A DNA stretch of 64,000 nucleotides from Elmis aenea (lineage: Eukaryota > Arthropoda > Insecta > Coleoptera > Elmidae), in the NCBI GenBank assembly GCA_947652605.1, contig OX393583.1:14983222-15047221 (forward strand), in the 5' to 3' direction. Below are positions 11,475-22,596 of the stretch, in pieces. The position numbers and the translations under genes are program-made. The notes beneath the pieces were generated by a model, which saw only the letters and a program-made list of their open reading frames with translations, made no database searches and was not told the DNA's origin. Within the stretch, counting starts at the first letter, position 1. Every line of letters starts with the position of its first letter.

Positions 11475-11920
11475 CCAGTAACCTCTTCTACGAGCGGTGT
11501 CGAGGTGATGAATTTTTTCCAGACATTCCTATCTGTGGCTTTTGTTCTTGCTTGGTTCCATGTTACGTCTTTTTTTAAGGATGTTCGCTATTACGCTGTT
11601 CCAAGTCTTTCTTGGGCGTCCGCGTCTTTTGCTATTTCCGGTTACCATTTCCCACGTCACTTTTACCGTGCTTTGTTCTTCCATTCTAGTGAGATGCTCG
11701 AACCATCTGAGTTGCTGGGTCTCGATTTTTGACAACACACTTATAATTCTTAAGTTATTTCTTATCGTTTCGCTTTTTATTTTATGCATTCTTGACACGC
11801 CCTTAATATTTCTCAGTATTTTCATTTCACATGCTTCTATACTTCTTTTCAGGCGATCCGTTAAAACCCACGACTCACATCCATACGTTAGCATTTGGAC
11901 AAGTACACTTTCATACACTC
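11474..11920 (-). pseudogene. Retrotransposon ORF2 C-terminal region
   Basis: The main frame (11918-11529) includes MLTYGCESWVLTDRLKRSIE and, near its end, KRRGRPRKTW. These are hallmarks of the region after the palm/thumb in RTE-like ORF2 proteins. A one-base shift in the A-run near 11575 leads into a second frame, VTWNQARTKATDRNVWKKF..., which ends with tandem TAA codons at the tail. Decayed. Confidence 0.8.
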
Positions 11921-12099
11921 TAGTTTGTGTCCTTTTTGTGATTTCTTTTTTGTTGAAAAATGTTTTGTATAGGGCTCCGTATGTTACTGTAACTTTGTTG
12001 ATCCTATTAGTGATTTCTAGTTCTATTTTTCCTGTTTATTCCACTAGCGCCCCTAGGTATTTCAGATGTTGTTTTGCTTGTATTTTTTTGTCTTCTATC

Positions 12100-13403
12100 A
12101 CTATTTCCAGCTTTTCTGTCTCATCAGCTTTCTACATCATTTTTGTTTTGCCTAAGTTGACTTTCAAGTCGTATCTTTTTAAATTATTTGCCCATTTTTC
12201 AATCCGGTTTTGCAGTTCTTCTTTGCTACTTGCAACTAGTACTAAGTTGTCGGCATACGTTCGTTTATCTTAATTTGTCTAAGTTTCCTGTACCCTAAGT
12301 GCACCCCCTTTGCCGTCTGGTTTACTTCTTTGGCTATGTCATCCATTATCATTTTGAACAATAAAGGGCTTAGAACGCTACCTTGCCTGACTCCTTTAGT
12401 TGTCACAAAACCTCCTGATGTGCTTCCTCCCATCCTCACGATATTCTCAGTTTTGTAGTACATACTTTTCACTGCCCCAACCAACTTGTCATTCACTCCC
12501 CGGGCCCTCATTATCTTCCATAATTCTTCTCTATTTAAGCTGTCAAAGGCTTTCTCCAAGTCGACTGTACATAGTAGCAACTTGTTATTAGTGCTTATTA
12601 TTTTTTCGGTAATTTGAATTACAACAAAGATCCAGCTTGTATCGATCTTCCCGCTCTAAATCCTGCTTGTGTATCCCGTAGCGAGGGTTCTATTTTTGCC
12701 CTGAGTCTCTCTTCAATTAGATACCCTTTCATATATTTTAAATGTTACACACAATAAGGAAAGACCTCTGAAGTTATTACAGTTAGTACGATCCCCCTTC
12801 TTATACAATGGTATCAGGGCCGCCTTTCTCCAATCGTTTGGGATTTTGTTCTTTTTCCACACTTTTTGGATAATTGTGTATAGCAGTTCAATTCCGTCAT
12901 TTCCCATGTATTTGATCATTTCAGGCCTGATGCCATCATATCCTGGAGCCTTTCCTACTTTGTTTTTTCAGTGCTTTTATTATTTCCGGCTTTTTAATGT
13001 CCTCCCCTTCTACATTTTCTGCTTGAGTGGGCTGTGTTTCCTTATCATTGTGGCAAACATAGTTCTACTGTATTTCCTTTTCATTACTTGCTCCTAACAC
13101 CTCCATGAAATATTCCCTCCACCTCTCTATGATGCCGTTTTCTTCAGTAATCATCTCTCCTTCTTTATCTTTTATGTTTCTCAGGGGATTTTTCTTCTCC
13201 TGCCTCAGCCTTCTTTGAGTGCTGTAAAGCATCTTTGCATTTCCTTCCGAGTCCCTTTGCATCTTTTCACCGAACTCTTCCCATTCTGTAGCTTTTGCCT
13301 ATTTTATCATTCTCTTAACCTTGTCTCTTTGTATTTTATAATTTTGGTAAGGCTCTGTATTTTTTTTCTGTGCCTAAATATTTTCTCCATATACGTTTTT
13401 TCT
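12100..13403 (-). pseudogene. Retrotransposon reverse transcriptase domain
   Basis: Fragments in order on the - strand are a linker with IIERWREYFMEVLG; IPNDWRKAALIPLYKKGDR and NCNNFRGLSLL (fingers, motif 1/2); TVDLEKAFDSLNREELW (motif A with catalytic Asp); GVRQGSVLSPLLFKMIMDDI (motif B); and, after a frameshift near 12265, YADNLVLVASSKEEL (motif C). Motif C reads YADN rather than YADD, so one of the paired catalytic aspartates is lost. Several frame changes confirm a dead copy. RT would copy element RNA at nicked chromosomal DNA. Confidence 0.85.
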
Positions 13404-13886
13404 GGTATCCGGAAGATTCACCGAAAACCAATTCACCGAAAGCAATTCACCGAATATCAATTCACCGAATAAGCAATTCACCGAATAAGCAATTCACCGA
13501 ATAAGCAATTCACCGAATCATCGAAAAATAAATGGAATAAATTACATGAAATATGTTAATCAAAGATCAGAAAGTAATATACAGGGTGTCCCAGATTACA
13601 TTTCCAGCATGGGGATCTCGCTTATTATAAGAGATACAGGTTTGTTTAAATTAGATGAATTATTCCTTGGTATGAGAGCAGCCACAATCAATTTGTAAAA
13701 GTACAAAATTCCTCGTGCTTCAGATGTTATAGCAAAAAATATGAAAATGTCAAATATCTTTTTTCTCTCATAACTTTTTTGTCTTAATCATTAGAACCAT
13801 TTTATTTGTACTTTCTTAAGGCACTTTTTAATGGAGAATGTAATTGTTATTTTAGATTATTTTTAACACCTACCATTTTCGAGATA

Positions 13887-15688
13887 CAGTGAGCTCGCGT
13901 TATAAGCAACTAACGGCGGCCAATTTCGATCTAAAAGTTGCTTATAACGTGAAAGTTGCTTATATGATACAAATAGAAACGATTCGATTTTTAACAAATA
14001 AATCTTGTTTTTAGTACTAAAACTAAAAATAAAAGTTTACACCATAACAACGCGATCGTGGTCGCGTTGCTATGGTGATCTGTACGTACCTATGTCAAAC
14101 GAAATACGCGCGTGCCACGTACCTTTAGTCGTGATCTATGTACTTGTACATCTCTCAAATAAAAAAATATGATGTGATTTCATGGCAAGTATACAGAGCG
14201 AATGAAACGGCCTTATTTTACAAGTGTTTACCGGACAAAACTCTTGTTCATACACGTAAGAAAAATATTCCCGGGAGAAAAATATCTAAGCAACGAGTTA
14301 GGTACTATTATACCGTGTGCTAATTCCACCGACAATCATAAATTGAACTTATGGTCTTTGGTAAATTATATAAAGCCAAAAAGTTTTAGTAATTTAACCT
14401 ACGAGTTTATTACATTATTATACAGCGTCATTCAAAAAGTCTGCAACAAATGGAATTTTTTTTAATAATTAATTTCTCAAAAAAATTTATTCCTGATAAA
14501 AGTTGGTGCATGGTCTAAAATTAATTTAAGGGGAAAAAGAGTTTGATAAAAAGTCATAGAACACTAGATTCTACCGATTTTTGAAATATTTGCAAGTATA
14601 AAGAGCCCTTAGTTTAAGAGTTACAAAAAAAATGTATAAGAAAAAAGTTATGTAGAATCCAAAAATAAGTCCCGATTTAAATTTTGACGGTCAAATTCAA
14701 ATTTTTATTTTTTAAGAAATTTTAACATTCAAAAAGTCTGCAACAAATGGAAAAGTTTTTTATTATCGATTTTTCTTTTATTCCTAATGAAGTTGGTATA
14801 TGGTCTAAATCTAATTTTAAGATGAAAAAAAAATTAATAAAAAGTCATAAGACACTAGATTTTAATGGTTTTTGATTTTTTGAATGTTAACATTTCTTAA
14901 AAAATAAAAATTGAAATTTGACCGTCAAAATTTAAATCTATCCTTATTTTGGGATTTTTAAAAACTCTGTCCATAATTTTTTTTGTATCTCTTAAAATAT
15001 TTCAAAAATCAGTAATATCTAGTGTCATATGATTTTTTATTGAACTTTTTTCATCTTAAAATTAGTTTTAGACCATGCACCAACTTTTATCAAGAATACA
15101 ATAATTTTCTGAGAAAAAAATAATAAAAAACTTTTCCATTCGTTGCAGACTTTTTGAATGACGCTGTATATTAATAATCTCCTAAAAATAAAATGATTGT
15201 TAAAAAATCTATTGTTAATCTAGATTTCACACGATATTTTACTGCCTTTTTAAATAACCTGAATGTTAAAAAAAAAACTGAAAGTGCTATTTCACTCAAA
15301 ATTTTCGTAAAAATGTAAATATTTTGAAAACTGTTGACTTTAGACCCATATAACCTTTTACATTTATTAAAGTAAATTTTAAGACAAATTCAAAAATGTT
15401 AAAATATACAGATGTTCTATTTAAAATTTCAAAGTTTGAGTCCGTTTCCGGTTGAACCGGAAGTCGCATTGCAACCTTAATATTTCCATCGAATCCGAAA
15501 AATACCATATCGCTCAGATACAAAATTTCATTGTTACATCTGCAATAGTATTTTAGATATTTGTATTTTTAACTGTCACAGTGACAGTTGCTTATATCGT
15601 GTACTTTGATACGATAGTTGCTTATATCGAGTGTTGCTTATAACGCGAGTTGCTTATATCGTGGGTTGCTTATAACGCGAGCTCACTG
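13887..15688. mobile_element. pogo/Tigger-like element, third nest level
   Basis: The termini CAGTGAGCTCGCGTTATAAG and inverted CTTATAACGCGAGCTCACTG are flanked by TA. Repeats of AGTTGCTTATA(T/A) follow the right end (15580-15670). CAGT...TCG-TTAT termini with a TA target resemble pogo/Tigger elements. No transposase is left. Its right half contains GTTTCCGGTTGAACCGGAAG near 15441, also found twice at 36.4-37.6 kb, so it has absorbed part of another repeat family. Confidence 0.82.
14423..15166. mobile_element. MITE with CAGCGTCATTCAAAAAGTC termini, fourth nest level
   Basis: Inverted termini CAGCGTCATTCAAAAAGTCT lie between TA dinucleotides (14421-14422 and 15167-15168). The 22-base subterminal motif beginning ATTCAAAAAGTCTGCAACAA is repeated internally near 14729, giving sub-structure to the arms. 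No coding potential. A solo end of the same family (AATGACGCTG then TA) sits at 62300-62312. Confidence 0.88.
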
Positions 15689-17563
15689 TATTACCCCTAA
15701 CTTCATTTTTTTTTGGAATGGAATAGTTGAATGTGCTTTTTTTCCTCTTTAAAATGAGATATTACTTGCTACGTTTATTTTTATAAATAAGTCACAAAAT
15801 CAAGAAAAATCGTATTTTACCTATCTTATCAAGCTATCTATAAAAACAAAAATCAACTAATTAAGTGTCAAATGACAGTTACCATTTGTCTGCAGTATCA
15901 TTTATTAGAACTTTATAGTATTGTTGAGTAATTCGATAGTCTTTGTAGCAAATTTGTTATCATATAATTATGGGCAAATTTACAACTAATTAAAAATTTT
16001 ATATGTTGAAATGCCACATTATTTACAATAGCAACTGTGTAAAATAAATAATTCTAATTAATTATTGATTTGTTTGGATTTTTGGTTGTTGTCGAAAAAA
16101 ACATGTACCTACTTTTAAATTTATTTCCAAATTTTTGTAATTGCGCATCCTTCGTTGCCTTTTCTCGGGATTTAGCTCTAATTATATTAGCTCAGCTTCT
16201 ACACAGTTTTTATGGCAAAGAATGTAGCATCTCAACATGTCAAATTAATCGCTATTTTTAAATGTTGCCATCATTATAACAATTACTACAAAGACTATCG
16301 AATTACACAAAAATAATGTGAAATTCTAATAAATGATAGTGCAGACAAACGGTAACTGTCATTTGACATTTAATTAGTTGTTTTTTGTTTTTATTTTCAT
16401 AGATAACTTGATAAGTGTTGGGTAAAATATGATTTTTCTTGATTTTGTGACTTATTTATAAAAATAAATGTAGCAAGTAATATCTCATTTTAAAGAGGAA
16501 AAAAAAGCACATTCAACTATTCCATAGCCAACTTCGCGGCCCATAAGAAAAAATGAAGTTAGGGGTAATATCTCGAAAATGGTAGGTGTTAAAAATAATC
16601 TAAAATAACTGTTACATTCTCCATTAAAAAGTGTATTAAGAAAGTACAAATAAAATTGTTCTAATGATTAAGACAAAAACGTTATGAGAGAAAAAAGAAT
16701 TTTGACATTTTCATATTTTTTGCTATAACATCTGAAGCACGAGAAATTTTGTACATTTAAAAATTAATTGTTGCTCCTTTCATACCAAGGAATAATTCAT
16801 CTAATTTAAACAAACCTGTATCTCTTATAATAAGCGAGATCCCCATGCTGGAAATGTAATCTGGGACACCCTGTATTGTGACTGACCTATTTTGTACATT
16901 GGTTGGCACTTTTTGGGGTTAAATAATTATTACTCATATTTTTATTGTTTTTAATTATGGCTTTATACGGTGGTTAGACCCTCAAACGCTGTTTTACCTA
17001 TTTATATCCACAGGTCTAGGACAATTATTACACAGTAAGAAACAAATAAAACAATGAGAAAGTAATACATTTATTTAAAAAATATTGATATAAATACGTA
17101 ACATAACCTTTGAGGATCCAACCACCTTATAAAGCCATAATTAAAAATAATAAAAATATGAGTAATAAGTACTAAACCCCAAAAAGTGCAACCAATGTAC
17201 AAAATAGGATGGTCAGCACAATATATTAATTTCTGATCTTTGATTAACATATTTCATGTAATTTATATCCATTTATTTTTCGATGATTCGGTGAATTGCT
17301 TATTCGGCGAATTGCTTATTCGGTGAATTGATATTCGGTGAATTGGTTTTCGGTGAATCTTCCTAGACCCGTTTTTTCTTATTTACCTCTTCTTTTATTT
17401 CTTTGTTACCTTCTTTATATTTGTGCCCCTCGTTATTCCACATACCTCTGCTGCTACCAGTGCCGTTTCTGAGTACTTGGCTGCCCGCGTGCTAACGTAC
17501 GTTTTGCCGCCCCAGTAAACAAAAAGAAATAGAAGTAGAAAAAAAATGTATAAGTTAAAAGTA

Positions 17564-19307
17564 TCGGGTGATCGAAAATGATTGATGCCAAGGGTGTTAG
17601 GAACTTTATTCGAACGGTTGGTAACACATAGGGGAAAACCATTGACGTAGGGAAAGAAGTTTATATTGACAGAACGGGTAATAATATTCTCCATTTAAAT
17701 ATGACAACTACAGTTTTTGTTGTCAAAAAGATTTGCAAAGCTTTTTGTGTAAGAGTAAGCTTTATGAAAAACAATTAAGTGAGGTTACTTTAAATCAGTT
17801 CCTTTATTAATTTTTAAAAGTACATATTAGGTAAATATTGTTTGCAATACAAGTTTACAGAAGGTGCTCAAAATGCCTTCCTTCATTTTCTAAACATAAA
17901 TTAACACGTCTTTTTAAATTTTCAAACACGTTTTGTAACATATTTTGTGATATATTGTTAATTTCAATTTTAATTGCTTCTAATTCTCGAAGTGTATGTG
18001 GCCTGTTCGCAAAAATTCGATTTTTTAAATATGCAAATAGGAAACAGTCAGGTGGTGTAAGTCCAGGAGACCTTGGTGGCCATAAGTTAGCACTAATTAT
18101 TCTGTCATCATAAAATTCTTCGAGAAATGCTATGGTACTATGTGCTACATGAGGCCTGGCATTGTCTTGTTGAAAAAATCCATTTTGAATTTCATCATCG
18201 TGCAGTTGATCAATAAATGTTCCTAACATTGCTTGGTATCTCGGCATTGATTGTATCGTAGAAGAATATTGGTCCAATAATTTTTCTTCGTGAGATAGCT
18301 ATCCATACTCCAACTTTTTGTGGATGCAAAACAGTTTCAACAAAAATGTGAGATTCTGTGCGCCCCAAGTTCTATAATTTTGACTTTTAACATACCCTGA
18401 CAGATGAAACCATGCTTCGTCAGTAAAAAATGTCAGGTCCAAAATTTCATTATGGTTCAAATGTCGGTTGAACCAGGTACAATAACGTTGTCTTGCTTCA
18501 AAATCGCGTGGAAATAATTGGGGAATCGTTGTCACTTTATAGGGGTGTAAATGTAAAACATTCACTAAAGCTTTTTGTGTGCTGCCATATGAAAGTCCTA
18601 AAAATGTGTTACTGTAATTGTGAAAATCTAAATTCAATGCAATGCCTTGCCTGTTTGAGTGGATAGTTTTCTAATAGATTTTTGTGGGCTTATGGCTGCT
18701 ACTCTTGTTTGAACATCTTCGATTACTTCCTGCGTAAGAACCGACGGTCGACCTGATGATTTTGCCCTACACACACAGTGCTTGTTTTCGAAGCGGTCAA
18801 CTACACGTCGTTTATGGGTGGCAAAAACTTTGGGATTAATTTCTTATGTCTGGAAATTTTTCTTGAAACTGTTCAATAGTTGACTGCAGAGAATAAGTCC
18901 AATCGCCATCGTCGTTACGGTTACCACTTCGGTAGTGCGCCATCAATATAAACGCATCTTGTTCTTGTGTGAACACCATCATGAATAGTTTGTTCTTTGA
19001 AGAACTGATTTTTACGAAACGATGCAAATTAAAACGAAAAACTACGTAGAAATCACACACGAAATGATAGAACAACCTGAACGCACAGACAACGGAAAAC
19101 TGATAACTGATTTTTACGAAAAAATGCAAATTAAAACGAGAAACTACTAATCGCACACGAAATGACAGATCAACCTGAACTGTCACTGAATACGAAAATA
19201 ATACTACGCCACTGATATCCTAGTTTTACACTGCGATACCAACAAAAAGTTGGTTATTTTATTTTCGGTCTGAAGTTAGCGGGCATCAGTCATTTTCGAT
19301 CACCCGA
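17564..19307 (-). mobile_element. Tc1/mariner-superfamily transposon, inactive
   Basis: The TIRs TCGGGTGATCGAAAATGA and TCATTTTCGATCACCCGA are perfect inverted copies and are flanked by TA (17562-17563 and 19308-19309). At 1744 bp, with one transposase gene on the - strand filling the centre, it has the full layout of an autonomous element, but the gene is broken. It sits inside the hAT at 17458-19659. Confidence 0.92.
17855..18982 (-). pseudogene. Mariner-type transposase with about 38-residue D2-D3 spacing
   Basis: The likely start MMVFTQEQDAFILMAHY is at 18982. Next come an HTH-like N-terminus, then LTFFTDEAWFHLSGYVKSQN (first Asp), then FFQQDNARPHVAH (second Asp) and WPPRSPGLTPPDCFLF (third Asp). 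By count 38 residues separate the second and third Asp. The usual SPDL reads SPGL here. Frame changes near 18836, 18640 and 18290 make it non-functional. The protein would cut and paste the element at TA sites. Confidence 0.85.
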
Positions 19308-19667
19308 TATTATGTATATTAACAACATATATAAATTTGTCATTATGTGTAAGAGGGATTCCCAGCGCCATCTCTCGCGCCCTTGGCACTTGACCCTTTG
19401 TCAATACATAGATTTAATCGCAATCTCCAGTCGAAATTACCGACTAATAATAAGCAAACGGAAGAGATTCACGCGTTTTTGCGAAATTTGCTTTAAATAG
19501 TACGGGATTTATTTATTTTTACATACTATTTTTCAAACTAAAATTTTGTTTTCAATTTTTGTAAAGCATGAAAGACCGCAAGGGTGGCCAATTGGCCGCC
19601 CTCTGAATCGGCCGCCCACGTGCATGGCACGCTTTCGCCCCCCGCCAGAAACGGCCCTGGCTGCTAC

Positions 19668-20240
19668 TGTCTTAATTATTATATTTATAAACATGCTCCA
19701 AAGTTCTTCTATTTCCATGATTTTTGACAACTCCTTATGTTTCTTAATTTCTTCTGTGATTCTATTCTGATATTTTTTCCTTACATTCTCCTCTTGTAAT
19801 TTATATGCCTTTATGTTAAAAATCGTTGTTTTTCTATTTATGCACTTTTTGAGTGGCTCGCTTTTACTATTCCCATCTTTCATGTTTGCCACCATTAAGT
19901 AATGGTCACTTCCGACGTCATATCCCCTTTTTACTCTAATGTCTGTTATATTTTTTACCATTTCTCTCTGTATCAGCATATAGTCGATTACAGATCTTTC
20001 ATTACGGCTGCGTACTTCCCGAGTGTATTTATGTATATCTTTGTGTTGGAACCAGGTATTTCCTACTATCAACCTGTTTAGAATGCAGAATTTTATGATT
20101 TTCTGTCTATTTTTGTTTTTAATGTCCTCCCCATACTTTCCTACACATCCTTCTGATAGCTCTGGGCAATTTCCAACAGCAATTTCATGCAGCTTTACCA
20201 TCTTTAAAAAGCTCGATTTTCTCACACCAACAGTAACATT
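19668..20240 (-). pseudogene. Retrotransposon endonuclease domain, C-terminal half
   Basis: The frame from 20225 downwards contains LIVGNTWFQHKDIHKYTREV, then SVIDYMLI and GYDVGSDHYLMVANM. These are the late motifs of the apurinic-type endonuclease of non-LTR elements (NT-F-H--HK-T, ID-, SDH-). The SDH histidine is retained. The earlier motifs (the N-terminal Asn and Glu region) are absent because the element is truncated at its 5' side. The frame runs through a linker to the hAT insertion at 19659. Confidence 0.85.
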
Positions 20241-20927
20241 TTAACCACAAGATTACAAGTTGTACCAAATATGGCCCTTTGTAACTCAAATAATATTCAG
20301 GAATTATAAAATTTTATTTCTTAGACATCAAAAAACTGGAATGCTATTAAGTTTGTTCCGATTTATCACTTCAATGAACAAAGAAAAAAAGAGAACATAA
20401 ATAAATGGAACGAATACATTAATAGAATACTAGACGAAAAAATTCTGAAAATATCGAGAAAGTACAAATTATATACCAAAAGGTATTTTAAAAATATCGA
20501 TCGATAGAAGAACTGATGATGAGTCCCAGGCGATTGAGCCAAATACGTGGTGGATGATGATTGTAATCGAAAAACAAACCTGCTTTCTAAATTTAAATAG
20601 CGTTTGTATAATAAGATTGATTCGAACATCTGAGTTGTCGCTTGTCGGTCATGATTTTATTTTTATTTGACGTCCTTGACATTTCTCGTTAATAAAAAAT
20701 CGACGACGAATATTAATGCTTTGTAAAAATATCTACAGGAATCATTTGTTATTTTGATTTTAACGTAATCGTGTTTTTGGTTTTTCCAAAATATTTAAAA
20801 ATGTTGAAAGTGTAGGACAAATGTAAAAATGGCGTTAAATTCGTCTTAAAACTTTGCTAATTTAACCGACTATGTAACTCTTTTAACAAAATTACCCATA
20901 GAACACACGTAGATTATTGTCACCTTG
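20241..20927. other. No gene seen
   Basis: AT-rich sequence with only short frames lacking recognisable content. It lies between the 5' truncation point of the retrotransposon and the mariner remnant. Confidence 0.5.
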
Positions 20928-20929
20928 TA

Positions 20930-21850
20930 CAGGGTGGGGCAGGGAAACTATCTTTTTTCAAAGGTAAACTTAAAAAAAACTACAAAATAAAAACTTTGCA
21001 TTTTTTTGTCTAGTAGTAATATGACATGGTAAATTTGAAATTATGCAGTTTTAAAAACAATATCTTAAAGATGACGACCGTTAATGTCGATGCAGCGATT
21101 TAATCGATTTTTGAAGTTTCTGTCAACTCTCTCCAGCATAGCAACCGGTGTGCGGGCTATTTCGTCACGAATATTGGTTTTTAAGGCTTCCAGGGTTGTG
21201 GGACGGTTGTTGTACACAAGAGATTTGAGGTAGCCCCACAGGATAATACAAGGGGGCTAAATCTGGCGAGCGTGCCGGCCACGGAATGTCGCCTTTCATG
21301 GATATCAGCCGCCCGGGAAGGTTTGCCTTAAAACATCTATTGAAATTCGCGATGTGTTGGCCGTGGCCTTATCCTACTGAAACCATACTTCGCCTACATC
21401 CCTATTTTCAAGGGCTGAACGATCTGACAAACGAAGGGCAGCTGCATGTTTGCGGGCGGAGCGCCTAGGAGACCGCAAGATTGACCCTCGAACTGCCTCG
21501 ATGTTTTGGGGTGTTCTAACGGTCCGTCTTTTTCCTGATCTTCTGCTGGACACACTTCCAGCTCCCCTGAAGGTTTTTTTACCTACGATACCCGGGGGGA
21601 ACAGCACCTCAAGGGGGAATTTCGTAACATAAACGAAATGCACATTGCACCGCGACGATCGAGTGGCCTCGTGAAAAGTAAGCTTCTACGGCAAACGCGC
21701 GCTGCTCTTTTGTCCTAAGCATTTTAAGACTGACGAAGGTTGAAGAACAAATTTCCCTAATACCGCTTTCCTTTAAGACCATCCCCGCCCCTCCACTGCC
21801 TCTCCTCGCTTTACCACGCCCCATTGAAAAAAAGATAGTTTCCCTGCCCC
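20930..21850 (-). mobile_element. Deletion derivative of a mariner-type transposon
   Basis: It begins CAGGGTGGGGCAGGGAAACT after TA, and the right side ends with the inverted AGTTTCCCTGCCCC, but the outermost CACCCTG is missing. Within it the - strand holds the first and last parts of a transposase (next entry) with the catalytic middle deleted. Confidence 0.8.
21070..21770 (-). pseudogene. Internally deleted mariner-like transposase
   Basis: N-terminal part on the - strand (about 21770-21400): MLRTKEQRAFAVEAYFSRGH, then GSVSSRRSGKRRTVRTPQN and ARKHAAALRLSDRS, matching the paired helix-turn-helix region with its GRPR-like linker. C-terminal part (about 21300-21070): IPWPARSPDLAP, then in another frame ALKTNIRDEIARTPVAMLER and NRCIDINGRHL, the normal C-terminal end. 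The stretch with the first two catalytic Asp residues is gone. Higher GC than neighbouring sequence suggests later arrival. Confidence 0.8.
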
Positions 21851-22320
21851 TATACAAATAAGTCGTTTATGCCCGGTTTCTCCGACACATCTTAAGATCT
21901 AGCTCAACGGTGGGCAACCTCCGGCCCGCGGGCCAACTCCGGCCCGCGTAAAGTTCTAATCCGGCCCGCGAGATCTTTAGAAGAAATAATAAATAAATAT
22001 TTTCAAAAACAAAAATTTGAAAGAAAAGGATTAGGTTAGTACCTAACATAAGGAAAAACGAGAGATCTACAGTTTAATTTTCGATATAATTCGTCTTATT
22101 TAAATTAAACACACATAGCTACATCTTTGTTCATAATTTAGTACTAACGTCGTAACATAGAAAGTCGTAACGCAGAAACTTCGGATATGTTCAATAATCG
22201 TTTAACGTCGGAAATGTTCGACAATTCGTTTCTTCGTTCTTGGAATCCCCCGTGTAGTCACGTAGTTATTTATTTGTCATTGCATCATCCATCAAGAAAA
22301 TCTATGCGCAAAATCTATGG

Positions 22321-22555
22321 AACCGAGCTCCGTGGCTGGTTGGTACGCAACCTTCCGAGTTAATCGGGAGGTCGTGGGTTCGAATCCCACGGCCGTCTGT
22401 CATCGTAGAGGTTTCAGGTGGTTTCCTCTACCTACTATAGGCAAATGCTGTGACAGTACTTCCACCTACCCTTACCTTACCCACCCTTTCCTTGTTCCCC
22501 GCCCCCTCCTCCCGGACGCTAATGGCCATAGCTGTCGAAGCGTCCTTAAACACTC

Positions 22556-22589
<34 letters not shown>
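22321..22589 (+). mobile_element. tRNA-derived SINE, copy 2
   Basis: It begins AACCGAGCTCCGTGGCTGGT, with TGGCTGGTTGGTA (A box region) and GGTTCGAATCC at 22378-22388 (B box). A body nearly identical to copy 1 and an almost pure 30-base A tail follow. AAATCTATGG is duplicated perfectly on both sides (22311-22320 and 22587-22596). The long A tail and perfect duplication mark it as younger than the copy at 9806. Confidence 0.95.
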
Positions 22590-22592
<3 letters not shown>

Positions 22593-22596
22593 ATGG

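Larger units (their letters stand above)
13582..16873. mobile_element. CAGGGTGTCCCAGATTACATT element, second nest level
   Basis: TA at 13580-13581 and 16874-16875 flank exact inverted termini CAGGGTGTCCCAGATTACAT. The arms match those of 3857-5305. Removing the inner insertion restores an approximately 1.5-kb near-palindrome, so this copy was intact when the third-level element entered its left arm. Confidence 0.9.
13404..17370. mobile_element. MULE-like foldback element with iterated TTCACCGAAT ends
   Basis: The termini GGAAGATTCACCGAAAACC and its inverted copy lie at 13411 and 17346. Subterminal arrays of the 16-base unit AATTCACCGAATAAGC (about four units at 13442-13517) are mirrored at 17283-17350. 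A 9-bp GTTTTTTCT flanks it at 13395-13403 and 17371-17379, and 9 bp is typical of Mutator-like elements. The interior, once nested elements are excised, is a palindrome (16884-17219 folds on itself). It carries no transposase. It interrupts the RT gene. Confidence 0.82.
17458..19659. mobile_element. hAT element, itself carrying a mariner
   Basis: The left end CAGTGCCGTTTCTG and right end CAGAAACGGCCCTG are inverted with one mismatch. A perfect 8-bp GCTGCTAC flanks it (17450-17457 and 19660-19667). It splits the retrotransposon between endonuclease and RT. No hAT transposase is readable in the roughly 450 bases that remain when the mariner is excluded, so it is a MITE-sized hAT. Confidence 0.9.
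11431..20240 (-). mobile_element. 5'-truncated non-LTR retrotransposon (RTE/CR1-like), split by two insertions
   Basis: Read on the - strand, the order is endonuclease C-terminal half (20240-19668), linker (17457-17371), reverse transcriptase (13403-12100), C-terminal tail (11920-11474) and a (TAA)n 3' end (11474-11431). The reading sense is continuous if the hAT at 17458-19659 and the MULE-like element at 13404-17370 are excised at their duplications. For example, the endonuclease side ends in ...IIIKTVAA and the linker resumes ...AAEVCGI. The N-terminal half of the endonuclease is missing. The clade is inferred from C-terminal style and the short-repeat tail. Confidence 0.85.

Noticed and set aside
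11542..12273. 243-codon + strand ORF
   Set aside because: Antisense of the retrotransposon RT/C-terminal region; its apparent hydrophobic content is an artefact of the complementary strand.
13411..13520. CRISPR-like array at the TTCACCGAAT repeats
   Set aside because: Spacers are only a few bases, units are mirrored at 17.3 kb as element termini, and the context is eukaryotic.
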